Below, in pieces: positions 8,266 through 18,058 of a stretch of DNA of 64,000 bases. A program made the translations under genes and the position numbers. The stretch is from Gordonia amarae NBRC 15530 (GTDB taxonomy: Bacteria > Actinomycetota > Actinomycetes > Mycobacteriales > Mycobacteriaceae). The notes below the pieces were generated by a model, which ran no database searches, had not been told where the DNA came from, and saw only the letters and a list, made by a program, of their open reading frames with translations. Where the stretch lies: the NCBI RefSeq assembly GCF_000241345.1, contig NZ_BAED01000058.1, positions 1 to 64,000 on the forward strand, read 5' to 3'. Numbering within the stretch: the first letter of the stretch is position 1; every line of letters starts with the position of its first letter.

Positions 8266-8931
8266 TCAGCCAGAGGGTTTGGGGGTGGTCGAACTGGGCA
8301 TGATGGCCTTACTGATGCTGTCGTCGGAGATGAGTGAGAGCTCCGAGACCTTCCAGCTGCCTTGGTGTTTGGTTACTTCCATCTCGATGCGGCTGGGCAC
8401 CACCGAGGTGGCGCCGGCGCCCTTGCGGGAGACCGTCTGATCCAGGAACAGCAGGATGGTGGCCGAATCCTTATGAGCCTGGACCACTCCCGCGTCGGCG
8501 ATGGAGATCGTGGAGGTGACGTCGTTCTTGTCGACGACGTACACCATCTGGTCGTCGGTGAGCACCTGATCGAATTGCTTGGCGGCGTTGCCGGTCAGCA
8601 TCGGCTTCACCTTCTCGACGTTGGCACGCACCGTCGCCGGCGAGTAGGTGAACATCAGTCCGGCCACCTCGCGCCCCTTGGCCACCGCGTCCCGACGGGC
8701 GTCGTCGACAGAGCCGTCGTCGTCGCGTCCGGCGGCGACGAGGATCACCGCCACGGCGAGTGCGACGATCAGCACCGCCGCGACCCCCGCCGCAAGTGGC
8801 CGTGCTCCCGGCGCCAGACGAGGTCTGGCCAGGCGGACCACGGGGGTCCGGGCGGTCCTCGGTGAGTCCGCCTGCGCGGTGGCCGTTTCCGGATTCTGGG
8901 CGGGTGAGCCGGGGTTCGGGGTCTCGGGCAT
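8266..8931 (-). CDS. Mce-associated membrane protein
   Basis: A 221-residue protein: Pro/Ala-rich cytoplasmic N-terminus (about 1-45), one transmembrane helix (about 47-68), and a C-terminal Mas-type domain. ATG 8931 overlaps the stop of the preceding gene by one base (TGATG). It is the last gene of the large minus-strand mce operon and ends 11 bases before the palindromic repeat. Paired Mas proteins at the end of an mce operon are usual. Confidence 0.8.
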   Translation of the reverse strand: MPETPNPGSPAQNPETATAQADSPRTARTPVVRLARPRLAPGARPLAAGVAAVLIVALAVAVILVAAGRDDDGSVDDARRDAVAKGREVAGLMFTYSPATVRANVEKVKPMLTGNAAKQFDQVLTDDQMVYVVDKNDVTSTISIADAGVVQAHKDSATILLFLDQTVSRKGAGATSVVPSRIEMEVTKHQGSWKVSELSLISDDSISKAIMPSSTTPKPSG

Positions 8932-9458
8932 CACACCACCCAGTCGATCGCGCCGAGTGCCAATTTGCCGTCGCGTTTGTCGACGCGCACGCGCCACCGG
9001 AAGGTCTTGATCTCCGGCTGCTGCCCAGGGCTTTCCATCCGCCAGCCGGACACCAGCAGGACCGTCGCCGAGCTGTCGTCGATCTTGGACACCGCGGTCC
9101 GCACCACCTTTCCGGTGGTGGTGACGTTCTGTGTCTTGACCAGGTCCACGATCTGGTCGAGCGATGCGTCGTCGGCACCCAGGGCCTTGCCCGCACCGGC
9201 CTGCTTCAACTGCGAGGTCACCCGATCTACGTTGCCACTGTTGAGGGTGGTCAGTTCGGTGACCATGACGGCCGCGTACTGGGTGTAGCGCACGCGCTCG
9301 GTGTCGTCGGGCTCCGACGAACCGTCGGCCGACAGCAGGACCACGAGAGTCGATGCCAGTGCCAGGATCACGGCGACCGCGAGCGCCCAGCCCACGACGG
9401 CGATCCTGCCCGCCCCGGTTCTGGTCACCGCCGGCCTGGTCGCTCCGGTGCGCGTCAC
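8931..9458 (-). CDS. Mce-associated membrane protein
   Basis: A 175-residue protein with one transmembrane helix (about residues 20-42) and an extracytoplasmic Mas-type domain. The start is GTG 9458, overlapping the mceF stop as GTGA, which implies coupled translation. An apparent much longer frame upstream is the mceF gene read in another frame. It is related in layout to its downstream neighbour, so the pair may act as a heteromer (inference). Confidence 0.8.
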   Translation of the reverse strand: MTRTGATRPAVTRTGAGRIAVVGWALAVAVILALASTLVVLLSADGSSEPDDTERVRYTQYAAVMVTELTTLNSGNVDRVTSQLKQAGAGKALGADDASLDQIVDLVKTQNVTTTGKVVRTAVSKIDDSSATVLLVSGWRMESPGQQPEIKTFRWRVRVDKRDGKLALGAIDWVV

Positions 9459-10915
9459 TTCAGTGTCGTGGTGATCAGCTGCTCCCACTGTGTGGCGACC
9501 TCCCCCTTGCTGCTCGCTGTGTCGACCCGGTAGACCTTGCCGTCCGGACCTGTGTATTCGCCGGTGCGCGGGTCGTAGTTGGTGGCGTACACCGACGGGG
9601 TGGAGTCGACGGAGGTCGGCGCGGCGGGCACCAGCTTTCCCTGGGCGCCCGTGTTGGAGGCGGGTTTGGGCACCAGCCCCGGAACACCGTTGGGCAGGGG
9701 CAGACTCTTCTGGTCGAGCGGCTGGTATCCGGTGCGGCATTCGGCCGGGGTAGAGGCGCGCCGGCCGGGGTATTCGACGCACGGATAGTTGCGCGAGCCA
9801 CGCACGGCGAGGGGGCTGTCGTGGGCGACCTTGCACAGCATCCCCGACGGATAGTCCTTGACCGTCTGGTCGCCCGGGCTGCGCCGCTTCTCCAGCGGAT
9901 AGAAGCCGACGGTGCACGGCGGCGGATCCTGGAACGATGCCACGAAGTCGACGTTGGCGCCCTTGTCCGAGTCCTCGCTGTTGATCGCGGTGATCAGACC
10001 GGCGATCAGCCGCGGGTAGATCACCACGATCTGGTTGAGGTTGGCGTGATACACCGCAAGCGTTTTCGCGGTCACGGACAGGTTGTCAATGAGCAGCGGC
10101 AGCGTCGGTTTGAGTGACTCGAACAGTTGCCTGCCCTTGTCCGCGGTCGCCGGTCCCTTGTTCAGGATGCCGGTGATCTCAGGCTTGTTGGCGCGCAACT
10201 GGTCGGTGACCGTGGTGAGATCACGGGTCCACGAGGCTATCTCGGTGCGGGTCTTGTCCTGCGAGGCCAGCACCGGCTCGGCCGAGTCGATCAGCTTGAC
10301 GATGGCGTCGCTGTTCTTGTTGGCCTCGGACAGGAACAGGGTCACCGAGTCGATGAACCGCTGTACGTCCTCGGTGCGGCCGTCGAAGGCGGCGAACGCC
10401 TCGGTGATCACGGTGCGCAGGTTGCTGTCCTCGATCTGGGCGAGCATCTCGTCGGCGCGGTCGATGACGCCGCTGATGGGGACGGTGATCTCGCCGATGA
10501 TCACCGAGCCGTCGCGCAGCATCTCCGACGAGATCGCCACCGGCGTCGCATCGCTCTCGGTGTCCTGTTCGGGCACAGCGAAATCCACGTACTGTTCGCC
10601 GATCGCCGACGCGCTGCGCACGGTGGCCGTCAGGTTCTTGGGGATCCGCGCCGAATCGTCGATGATCAGCGCGGCGGTCACGCCTTCCGGGGTGAGCTTG
10701 ACCGAGTCGACCCTGCCGACCGTGACACCCCGGTAGGTGACGTTCGAATTCTTGTAGAGGCCACCGCTGGCCGCCAGGTTGAGCGTCACCTTGTATTTGC
10801 CGATACCCAGCATCCCCGGCACCGCCAGGTAGCTGATGGCCACGATGAGCAGCGCCACCGTCCCGACAACGGCGAACGCCAGAAGCTGGAGCCTGACCTT
10901 GCGGGTGATGTTCAT
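9455..10915 (-). CDS. mceF: Mce family protein, MceF, long C-terminal region
   Basis: A 486-residue protein: N-terminal membrane helix (about 10-30), Mce domain (LNLAASGGLYKNSNVTYRGV), helical region, then about 130 residues rich in Pro, Gly, Thr and Ser with four cysteines (PPPCTVGFYP, GMLCKV, YPCVEYPG, AECRTGY) that may form disulfides outside the cytoplasm. This tail is absent from the MceF of the first operon. ATG 10915 overlaps the mceE stop (ATGA). Confidence 0.88.
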   Translation of the reverse strand: MNITRKVRLQLLAFAVVGTVALLIVAISYLAVPGMLGIGKYKVTLNLAASGGLYKNSNVTYRGVTVGRVDSVKLTPEGVTAALIIDDSARIPKNLTATVRSASAIGEQYVDFAVPEQDTESDATPVAISSEMLRDGSVIIGEITVPISGVIDRADEMLAQIEDSNLRTVITEAFAAFDGRTEDVQRFIDSVTLFLSEANKNSDAIVKLIDSAEPVLASQDKTRTEIASWTRDLTTVTDQLRANKPEITGILNKGPATADKGRQLFESLKPTLPLLIDNLSVTAKTLAVYHANLNQIVVIYPRLIAGLITAINSEDSDKGANVDFVASFQDPPPCTVGFYPLEKRRSPGDQTVKDYPSGMLCKVAHDSPLAVRGSRNYPCVEYPGRRASTPAECRTGYQPLDQKSLPLPNGVPGLVPKPASNTGAQGKLVPAAPTSVDSTPSVYATNYDPRTGEYTGPDGKVYRVDTASSKGEVATQWEQLITTTLK

Positions 10916-12273
10916 CGCGGTCCCCCGGTCGGTGCTGCCGAGCCGGTGGTCGACGCCTGTGCGGACCGTCTCTGGCCCGGCTTCTTCTGGCCCGGCTTCT
11001 TCTGGCCCGGCTTCTTCTGGCCCGGCTTCTTCTGGCCCGGCTTCTTCTGGGCGGCCGTGCGCTGATCCGGGTCGTTCTGGTCCCGGAGTGGTCCGGTGAA
11101 CGGATCGCCGCCGACCCGCGCCCGGCCCGCCTGCTTACCGGCCACGCTCTCCGGGTTGACCATCGTCTTGGCAAAGCCCCGCGACAGCCGGTTGAGCGTG
11201 AGGTCCAGGTAGATGGCGCCGTTGAGATAGTCGCCGCGGACGAACTGCGGCACCTGTCCGGCCGGGAACGGGAACGTCATCAGGTAGCCGAACGAGTTGA
11301 CGAAGCTCGGTCCGCTGAGCACCAGTTGCTCGATGAACTTCTCCAGTTCGGTGAGCGTGGTGGAGATATCGTCCGAATTGGCCCGCAGCACACTGTTGGT
11401 GGTGCGGCTCAGCTTGTCGACCGACGCCAGCGCGTTCACCAGTTCGGGCCGTTCCTCATTGAGCATCCGCAGGATCTTCGGCCCGTCGGTCAGGGCCTGC
11501 TCGATGGTGGGCTTCTGCGCGTTGATGGTGCCGGTGAGCCGGTTCATGCCGTCGAGAGCGGTGACCAGATCGGCCCGCTGGTCGTTGAGGAGGTCGACCA
11601 TCGTCGCGGCCCGCGGCAGCAGCCTCGACAGTTCGCCGGTGCGGCCGGCGAGCACCCGGTTGAGTTCGTCGACGACTGTGCCCACCTGCGACAGTCCACC
11701 GCCGTTGAGCACCACCGACAGCGAGCTGAGCACCTGTTCGGTGCTCGGCACCGTACATTTGCTGATCTTCTGAGCGACGGTCACATTCGGTATGCCCCCG
11801 GATTCGGGTGCGGTCATCTCGGGCTGCTCGGGGCAGTCCTGCGCCGAGAGCCGGTCCCCCGCCCGCAGAAAACCGCCGCGTTCGTGTTCAGGCGGCACGA
11901 TCGCCACGTGCATCGAACCGAGCACGCTGGTGTAGCCGACCCGCGCGTACGACCCGGCAGGCACCTTCACTCCCGGTTTGAGCCGCAGCGTGACCTCGGC
12001 CTGCCAGTTCTTTACCCCCTGCCTTGTCGTCACCTTCAGTGCGCCGATCGACCCGACGGTCGCGTCGTTCATCATCACCGGCGCGTTGACCGTGACATTG
12101 CCCGCCGTCGGCATGATCGCGGTCAGGGTGTACGAACCGTCCTGGGTGCCGGCCACACCTGGCACGGAGATGTTCTGCACCCCCTCGAACGAACAGCCCG
12201 CCGACACCAGCAGCGTCGCGGCCACCCCCACCGCTACCAGTATCCGCGGCATCGCCGCACCCCGCATGCGCAT
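10912..12273 (-). CDS. mceE: Mce lipoprotein, MceE, with QKKPG repeats
   Basis: A 453-residue lipoprotein with lipobox LVSAGC (cysteine at residue 27) and an Mce domain (SYTLTAIMPTAGNVTVNAPV). The C-terminus carries five tandem QKKPG units, a basic low-complexity tail followed by a Ser/Thr/Gly end. ATG 12273 overlaps the mceD stop as TGATG. The lysine-rich tail might contact acidic wall polymer or lipid headgroups (inference). Copy number of the repeat may vary among strains because the DNA units are near-identical. Confidence 0.88.
   Translation of the reverse strand: MRMRGAAMPRILVAVGVAATLLVSAGCSFEGVQNISVPGVAGTQDGSYTLTAIMPTAGNVTVNAPVMMNDATVGSIGALKVTTRQGVKNWQAEVTLRLKPGVKVPAGSYARVGYTSVLGSMHVAIVPPEHERGGFLRAGDRLSAQDCPEQPEMTAPESGGIPNVTVAQKISKCTVPSTEQVLSSLSVVLNGGGLSQVGTVVDELNRVLAGRTGELSRLLPRAATMVDLLNDQRADLVTALDGMNRLTGTINAQKPTIEQALTDGPKILRMLNEERPELVNALASVDKLSRTTNSVLRANSDDISTTLTELEKFIEQLVLSGPSFVNSFGYLMTFPFPAGQVPQFVRGDYLNGAIYLDLTLNRLSRGFAKTMVNPESVAGKQAGRARVGGDPFTGPLRDQNDPDQRTAAQKKPGQKKPGQKKPGQKKPGQKKPGQRRSAQASTTGSAAPTGGPR
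10971..11050 (-). repeat. mceE: 15-bp tandem repeat in mceE
   Basis: Five consecutive near-identical 15-bp units (CTTCTTCTGGCCCGG on the plus strand) encode QKKPG repeats. Near-identity at the DNA level points to recent expansion by slippage or recombination. Confidence 0.92.
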
Positions 12274-13577
12274 CACTTGCCTCCGAACGGAACGAGAAGA
12301 GAGGTCAGCGAATTGGTGTCCTTACCCGGATTCTCCTTGCGGTTGCCGGCGTCGATATCGTCCTGGCGGGCCTGCGCGCGCCGTTTGACGTCCTCGTTCT
12401 GGTAGATCAGCTGGTCCTGGGTGGCCGACATACCGGTCATCGGATTGAGCAGGAACGGCGGATAGTTGACGGCGATCGAAGCCAGCATCGGCCCCAGCAC
12501 GTCGACGCATTCGGCCGCGTCGGCCTGCACCGGGTTGCCCTTGAGGTCCGAACCCTCGATGGCCTGGCACAGGAAGTTGATGAGACTGCCGCCGTTGCCG
12601 AGGGCGAACGCACCGGTCAGCGAGCCGGTCAGCGGGTTGTAGATGTTGTAGAAGTTCACCAGCTGATGCGGCCCCGAATGCAGCAGGCCGCGGATCTGCT
12701 CGTCCTTCTGCTTTATCGTGGTGGTGACGTCCGAGAGCCGCTCCACCGAGGTGCTCAGCGCACCGGTGTTGGTGTCCAGGAACGAACTCACCTCACCCAG
12801 AACCGAATCCACTTCTTTCAGTGCGCCGTCGAGTCTGCCGGTGTTGCCGGCGAGCAGCTTGGACACCGACGCTATCCGGCCGTTGAACTCCATCATCTGA
12901 TCGTCCACCGACGACAGCGCGGTGGTGAGCGTCTGCAGATTACGCACGGTGGCGAACAGATCGCCCCGGTTGTCGGCCAAGGTGGTGCTGACCCTGGACA
13001 GGTCCTTGAGCGCCCGGTTCAGGTCGGCGCCGGTGCCGTCGAGGTTGCGGCCCAGCGTGTTGACGGTCCGGGCGAGTGAGCCCTTCTCGTCGTCGTCCTT
13101 CGGTCCGAGATTGTCGGCGAGCTTGTCGAGTTCACTCTTGACCTGATCCCATTCGACGGGAATCGCGGTGCGTTCCATCGGGATCTGACCGCCGTCGCCG
13201 AGTGTGTCGCCACCGTGGTAGACCGGCGTGACCTGGATGAAGCGGCCGCCGACGAGACTGTCGGCGACGATGTAGGCGCTCGCGTTCTTGGGGAGTTTCC
13301 GGGAGCTGTCGACGGTGAATCTCACCTTGACGTCCCCGGACCGGGGCGTGATGGAGCTGACCTTGCCGACCTCCACACCGATGATCTTCACCGGGTCACC
13401 GACGAACATGCCGGAGGTGGCCTTGAAGTACGCGGTGTAGGTGTTGTAGCGCAGGTTGTTGACGATCGTGCCGCCGATGATGACGGCGGCGACGATCGCG
13501 ATCACGGCGACCACCGCGATCCAGACCGCACGGGGCACCGATCGCACACCGGCGGCGATACCGCTCGATCCGCTCAT
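12273..13577 (-). CDS. mceD: Mce family protein, MceD position
   Basis: A 434-residue protein with a membrane helix (about residues 18-40), Mce domain (TAYFKATSGMFVGDPVKIIG) and long helical region. ATG 13577 has a GAGGACGG site. It is separated from mceC by 57 bases, the only real gap among mceA-F of this operon, so an internal initiation or processing site is possible. Its stop overlaps the mceE start. Confidence 0.88.
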   Translation of the reverse strand: MSGSSGIAAGVRSVPRAVWIAVVAVIAIVAAVIIGGTIVNNLRYNTYTAYFKATSGMFVGDPVKIIGVEVGKVSSITPRSGDVKVRFTVDSSRKLPKNASAYIVADSLVGGRFIQVTPVYHGGDTLGDGGQIPMERTAIPVEWDQVKSELDKLADNLGPKDDDEKGSLARTVNTLGRNLDGTGADLNRALKDLSRVSTTLADNRGDLFATVRNLQTLTTALSSVDDQMMEFNGRIASVSKLLAGNTGRLDGALKEVDSVLGEVSSFLDTNTGALSTSVERLSDVTTTIKQKDEQIRGLLHSGPHQLVNFYNIYNPLTGSLTGAFALGNGGSLINFLCQAIEGSDLKGNPVQADAAECVDVLGPMLASIAVNYPPFLLNPMTGMSATQDQLIYQNEDVKRRAQARQDDIDAGNRKENPGKDTNSLTSLLVPFGGK

Positions 13578-13634
13578 GATGTCCGTCCTCCTGCCTGCCG
13601 CGTATGAGTCAATGTGCTTGCTGCCGACCGCATG

Positions 13635-14879
13635 TCAGGGCGGTCCCGGGGTGTACGAGGTGGGCGGCATATAGGTGGCGATCGGCGCGTTCCGGGTGTC
13701 CTGCGACTTCTTGTACTCGGGGTTGAGCTGGAAGTTCTTCGGGTTGATCGGGTTGTACCGGAGCATCGCCGCCCACGCCTGCGGATACTTCTGTTTGAAC
13801 AGTTTGATGAAGATGTTGGTGATGTCGCCCGACGACGGGAACTGCGCGAGCGCCTGGAAGTACGGCGCGCTGGCGACCGCCTCGCCGAGCGAGTTGGCGT
13901 ACGGGCCGAGCCGGTCGATACCGTCGGCGAGGTAGGTCTTGTCCTGCTGCAGCACCTTGACCACGTCGTCGAGCCTGCGCAGGGCGGGAGCGAGTCTGGT
14001 GCCGTTCTCGTCGATGAACGCGCGCAGCTGCACCGAGACATCCTTGATCCCGGTCAGCAGGGTTTCGATGGCCTCGTTGCGCCGCTGCAGTTCACCGAAC
14101 AACGAATTGGCCTGGGCGAGCAGCGTGGTGATGTCGCCGCTGCGTCTGCCGACGACCGCGGTGACGTCGTCGGCACGGCTGAGCAACTGGCCGAGCTGGT
14201 CATCGCGGGAGGCGATGGTGCGCGAGAGCCGGCTGATGCCGTCGACGGCGCCGCGCAGTTCTTCGGGGGTGTCGGCGAAGGCGTCCGACATGGCGTCGAG
14301 GGCGTCGTCGACCTTCGTGAGCTTGGTGTCGTGGATGGTGGAGGCGGTGTCCTGCAGGGCCTCGGTGAGGGTGTAGCCGGGGGTGGTCTGCTCGACGGGC
14401 AGGTCACCGCCCGGCTTGAGCCGCTTGTCGCCGGCCGGGGTGATGGTGAGATTCCGCCGGCCCAGGATGGTTTCGGCCTGCACCGACGCCTTCGACGAGG
14501 TGCCGACCACCATGTCGTCGGCCATGTCGAAGGTGACCTCGGCGGTGGTCAGTGGTGTGCCGTCACCGCCGGTGCTGTCCCGCAGGGTGATCGAGCGGAC
14601 CTTGCCGACCTCCACACCGGCCACCACCACCGAATCTCCAGAGCGCAGGCCGCTGGCGTCCTCGAGTTGTGCGGTGTACACGGCCCCGTTGGACAGGAAC
14701 GGCAGCTTGTCCATCTGCAGTGCCGACAGCACCACCATCGCGGTGACCAGCACGCCGATCATGCCCATCCGCAGGCGCCGGGCGGCGATCACCGCGGCGT
14801 CGTTGGACGAATGCTTGTGCATCGGCGCATGTTTCGGCGACTTCTGGGGGTCGGGCTGGTTGGGTTCGCTCTCGCTCAT
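13635..14879 (-). CDS. mceC: Mce family protein, MceC position
   Basis: A 414-residue protein with a hydrophilic, His/Lys/Pro-containing N-terminus (about 1-35), a membrane helix (about 36-55), Mce domain (YTAQLEDASGLRSGDSVVVA) and a helical C-terminal region ending in a Pro/Thr tail. ATG 14879 overlaps the mceB stop (ATGA); a longer frame reaching 15008 is mceB sequence in another frame. Confidence 0.87.
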   Translation of the reverse strand: MSESEPNQPDPQKSPKHAPMHKHSSNDAAVIAARRLRMGMIGVLVTAMVVLSALQMDKLPFLSNGAVYTAQLEDASGLRSGDSVVVAGVEVGKVRSITLRDSTGGDGTPLTTAEVTFDMADDMVVGTSSKASVQAETILGRRNLTITPAGDKRLKPGGDLPVEQTTPGYTLTEALQDTASTIHDTKLTKVDDALDAMSDAFADTPEELRGAVDGISRLSRTIASRDDQLGQLLSRADDVTAVVGRRSGDITTLLAQANSLFGELQRRNEAIETLLTGIKDVSVQLRAFIDENGTRLAPALRRLDDVVKVLQQDKTYLADGIDRLGPYANSLGEAVASAPYFQALAQFPSSGDITNIFIKLFKQKYPQAWAAMLRYNPINPKNFQLNPEYKKSQDTRNAPIATYMPPTSYTPGPP

Positions 14880-15940
14880 CGTTTCTGGCACCTCCCCCCG
14901 GGATTCTGGTTCTTGTCGGTGGTGGAATCGAGCGCGGTCCAGTAGATGGTCTGGTTGTCGGGGCCGCTGAACATGATCGTGACCTTGCACAGCCAGATCT
15001 GCAGCCACGACCCGTAACTGCCGAGATTGCTGAGCCTGCGGAAGGCGTCGGGGAACTGCTTGAACGTGGTGTCGAGCTGTCCCGGCGACCGCAACAGATT
15101 GTCGGAGAGCTGATGCACCTCCGGGACCAGGTCTGCCAGCGCGGGCCGATTGGTCTCCAGCACATCGCTGAGCCTGGTGGTGAGTTCGGAGGTGCTCTGC
15201 AACGACGAGCCGATGGTGCCCCGCTGGCGGGCCAGTCCGTCGACGAGTTCGCGCATCTGCACCAGCGAGGTGTCCAGTCCCTTGCTGTTGTCGGCGAACG
15301 TCCCGAGCGAAGCGTTGAGATTGTCGATGACCTCGCCGATCAGTTTGTCCTTGTCGGCCAGCGCGGAGGTGAACGACGCGGTGTCACCGAGCAGCGATTC
15401 CATAGTCGTGCCCTGCCCCTGGAACACCTTGACCAGGCTGTCGGCGAGAGAGTTCACGTCGTCCGGTTTGAGCGTCTCGAACAACGGTTTGAAGCCGCCG
15501 AGCAGCACGTCGAGATTCAGCGCCGGTTCGGTGTTCTCCACCGGGATCGTGGCGTTGTGTTTGAGGGTCTGCAGCGAGGTTCCCGACCCCTGTTCGAGTT
15601 CGAGGTACCGATCGCCGGTGAGGTTCTCGTACCGGATCAGCGCGCGAACGTCGGTGGGCAGCTCGTAGGCGTCGTCGACGGAGAAACCGATCTTGGCCTG
15701 ATGGTCGCGGGTCACCGCGACGCTCTGCACCCGGCCCACCTCCACACCGGCGATGCGCACCTTAGAGCCGGCGGTGAGGCGGGAGGCGCTGGTGAAGATC
15801 GCCGAATAGTCACCCGACGAGCCGCCGCGGAACTGCCCGAACACGATCACCAGACCGGCGAACACCAGCACCATGACGGTGCCGAACACGCCGAGTTTGA
15901 GTGCGGTGGCGCGGAAGACGCGATCTCTTTCGGTGGCCAT
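14876..15940 (-). CDS. mceB: Mce family protein, MceB position
   Basis: A 354-residue protein with a membrane helix (about residues 14-34) and Mce domain (SAIFTSASRLTAGSKVRIAG). Two cysteines near the C-terminus (LQIWLCK and GGRCQKR) may pair. ATG 15940 overlaps the mceA stop by one base. Role as for the other Mce subunits: part of the lipid-conducting assembly. Confidence 0.88.
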   Translation of the reverse strand: MATERDRVFRATALKLGVFGTVMVLVFAGLVIVFGQFRGGSSGDYSAIFTSASRLTAGSKVRIAGVEVGRVQSVAVTRDHQAKIGFSVDDAYELPTDVRALIRYENLTGDRYLELEQGSGTSLQTLKHNATIPVENTEPALNLDVLLGGFKPLFETLKPDDVNSLADSLVKVFQGQGTTMESLLGDTASFTSALADKDKLIGEVIDNLNASLGTFADNSKGLDTSLVQMRELVDGLARQRGTIGSSLQSTSELTTRLSDVLETNRPALADLVPEVHQLSDNLLRSPGQLDTTFKQFPDAFRRLSNLGSYGSWLQIWLCKVTIMFSGPDNQTIYWTALDSTTDKNQNPGGRCQKR

Positions 15941-17151
15941 CACTTGGGCCCCGGTCCCGGGTACTCGCCGAACATCAACTGGAACAGCCTCTTCGGGTTG
16001 ACCTGCGGCGAGGTACGCGGCTGGTAGGGACGATCGGAGGTGTCGGCCACGTAGAACGGCGCCGGTGTCCGCTGGTTCACGTTTGACAGGCCTGCCATGC
16101 AGGTCGGGCCGCCTTCGGCTCCCACCTTGGGCAGGTCGTCGGGATAGCGGTAGCTGTCTTTGTTGGGCCGCAGCGTCGCGTTGAACTTGAAGAAGCCGGT
16201 GTCGGTGCCGAACACCCCGCCGGGCTGCATACCCGTGCCCAAGGCCACCCGGGCGATCGGCTCGAAGAAGCACCGCACCCCCGGCGCGAGACCACCGAAC
16301 AGCGTCGCGGTCTGGGTGAAATCGGACAGGGTGGTGATGAGTGTGTCCTTCTTCGGGGCCAGTGTCTGATTCCCGGCGTCCGCCATACCGGTGAGGTTGA
16401 CCAGCAGCGAGTCCAGATCGGACTGCTTGTCACGCAAGGTGTTTCCCAGGTTCGTCAGGTTGTCGACGGTGCGCACCAGGTCGGGTGCGGCATCGGCGTA
16501 GGTGTCGATGACGCGCCCGGCCGAACTGATGTCGTTGCGCAGTGTCTCCGCCCGCCCGCGCGAGGTCATCGTGCCCAGCAGTCTCGACAGTCCGGACAGA
16601 CCCTCACCGAGCTTGTTGCCGTTGCCCTCCAGCGCCTTCGACAGCGTGCCCAGCACCACGTTGAGCTTCACCGGTTCGAGTTCGGCGAGCACCCCGACCA
16701 GCCGCTGGTAGACGGTGTTGAGTTCGACCGCCACCCGGTCTCCGGTGATCACCGCCCCCGAGGAGATCTTCTGCGGCGACGGATCGTCGGGGGTCTGCAA
16801 CTCCACCGACTTGGCGCCGAAGACGGTGTTGGAGCGGATCATCGCACCCACGTTGGCCGGGATGTACTTGACCTGATCGCGTTCGATGTCGAGTTTCAGG
16901 GTGACCTTGCCGCGGCCCGGGTCCTCGTCTATGGAGGCGACCCGGCCCACCCTGACGCCGCGCAACTGGACCTTGGCCTCCGGGTTCATCACCAGGCCGG
17001 CCCGGTCGGCCACCACGGTCACCGGGATGGTGCGGGTGAAGGCGGCCTGGAACTGCATGATCGCCAGGACGACGACGGCCACCACGAAGAAGACGAGCGC
17101 CGCCGCGGCCGCCTTCTTGGCTCCCCCCGAGAATTCACTTCCGAAACTCAT
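15940..17151 (-). CDS. mceA: Mce family protein, MceA position
   Basis: A 403-residue protein with a membrane helix (about residues 14-34), Mce domain (VTVVADRAGLVMNPEAKVQL) and a helical region, ending in a region with FNATLRPNKDSYRYP that resembles the C-terminal part of actinobacterial MceA proteins. It follows yrbEB after 15 bases. MceA is normally the first Mce subunit after the two permease genes; here only one permease gene precedes it. Confidence 0.9.
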   Translation of the reverse strand: MSFGSEFSGGAKKAAAAALVFFVVAVVVLAIMQFQAAFTRTIPVTVVADRAGLVMNPEAKVQLRGVRVGRVASIDEDPGRGKVTLKLDIERDQVKYIPANVGAMIRSNTVFGAKSVELQTPDDPSPQKISSGAVITGDRVAVELNTVYQRLVGVLAELEPVKLNVVLGTLSKALEGNGNKLGEGLSGLSRLLGTMTSRGRAETLRNDISSAGRVIDTYADAAPDLVRTVDNLTNLGNTLRDKQSDLDSLLVNLTGMADAGNQTLAPKKDTLITTLSDFTQTATLFGGLAPGVRCFFEPIARVALGTGMQPGGVFGTDTGFFKFNATLRPNKDSYRYPDDLPKVGAEGGPTCMAGLSNVNQRTPAPFYVADTSDRPYQPRTSPQVNPKRLFQLMFGEYPGPGPK

Positions 17152-17166
17152 TGGCCCCGATTACCC

Positions 17167-18030
17167 CTACCCCGACAGATTGAACTTGCCGTCGATGCCG
17201 TAGATCGCCAGTGACATCAGCAGGGTGATCAGCACGACGGCCACCAGCGAGGCGCGCACCGCATTGCCCACGGCCACACCCACTCCCACCGGGCCGCCGG
17301 AGGCGTTGTAGCCGTGGTAGGTGTGGATCAGCATCACCGCCACGGCCATCGCTATGGCCTGCACGAACGACCACAAGAGATCGCTCGGCGCCAGGAACGT
17401 CGTGAAGTAGTGGTCGTAGACGCCCGACGACTGACCGTAGATGTACACGGTGGCGAACCGGCTGGAGAAGAAGGCCGCCACCGTGGCCAGCGCGTACAGC
17501 GGGACGATCGCGACCAGCCCGGCCAGGATGCGGGTGCCCACCAGATACGGGATGGCGGGGATCGCCATCGTCTCCAGCGCGTCGATCTCCTCCGACACCC
17601 GCATCGCCCCGAGCTGGGCGGTGGTACCGGCCCCGACCGTGGCGGCGAGCGCGATCCCGGAGATCACCGGGATCGCGATGCGCACGTTGATATACGCCGA
17701 GAAGAAGCCGGTGAGGGCCTCCACGCCGATGTTGGCCAGCGAACTGTAGCCCTGCACGGCGATGGTGCCGCCGGTGAACAGGGTCAGGAAGCCCACCACC
17801 ACCACGGTGCCGCCGATGACCGCCAGCGCCCCGGTACCCATGGTGATCTCGGCGATCACCCGCAGCACCTCACGCCGGTAGTGCTTGACCGCGCGCGGGA
17901 TGCTGGCGACGGAGACGAAGTAGTACAGCGCCTGCTCGCCGAGCTTCTCCCAGCTCGCGCCCGCCCGCCCGAGCCTGCGGCGCAGGCGCGGCAGCCTCGT
18001 GGTGCCGGCGAGAACGGGTCTGGCGGTCAT
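17167..18030 (-). CDS. yrbEB: YrbE/MlaE family permease, YrbEB type
   Basis: A 287-residue integral membrane protein of the MlaE/YrbE family, with the conserved central stretch VGAGTTAQLGAMRVSEEIDALETM and five to six predicted membrane segments. YrbE proteins form the membrane channel that couples an MceG-type ATPase to Mce subunits. Normal mce operons have yrbEA then yrbEB; here yrbEA is absent and the upstream neighbour, 28 bases away, is a carboxyltransferase. The B assignment rests on its position before mceA and the basic N-terminal extension. Confidence 0.88.
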   Translation of the reverse strand: MTARPVLAGTTRLPRLRRRLGRAGASWEKLGEQALYYFVSVASIPRAVKHYRREVLRVIAEITMGTGALAVIGGTVVVVGFLTLFTGGTIAVQGYSSLANIGVEALTGFFSAYINVRIAIPVISGIALAATVGAGTTAQLGAMRVSEEIDALETMAIPAIPYLVGTRILAGLVAIVPLYALATVAAFFSSRFATVYIYGQSSGVYDHYFTTFLAPSDLLWSFVQAIAMAVAVMLIHTYHGYNASGGPVGVGVAVGNAVRASLVAVVLITLLMSLAIYGIDGKFNLSG

Positions 18031-18058
18031 CGGGATCCTGTCGGTGTGACTGCCCGGA

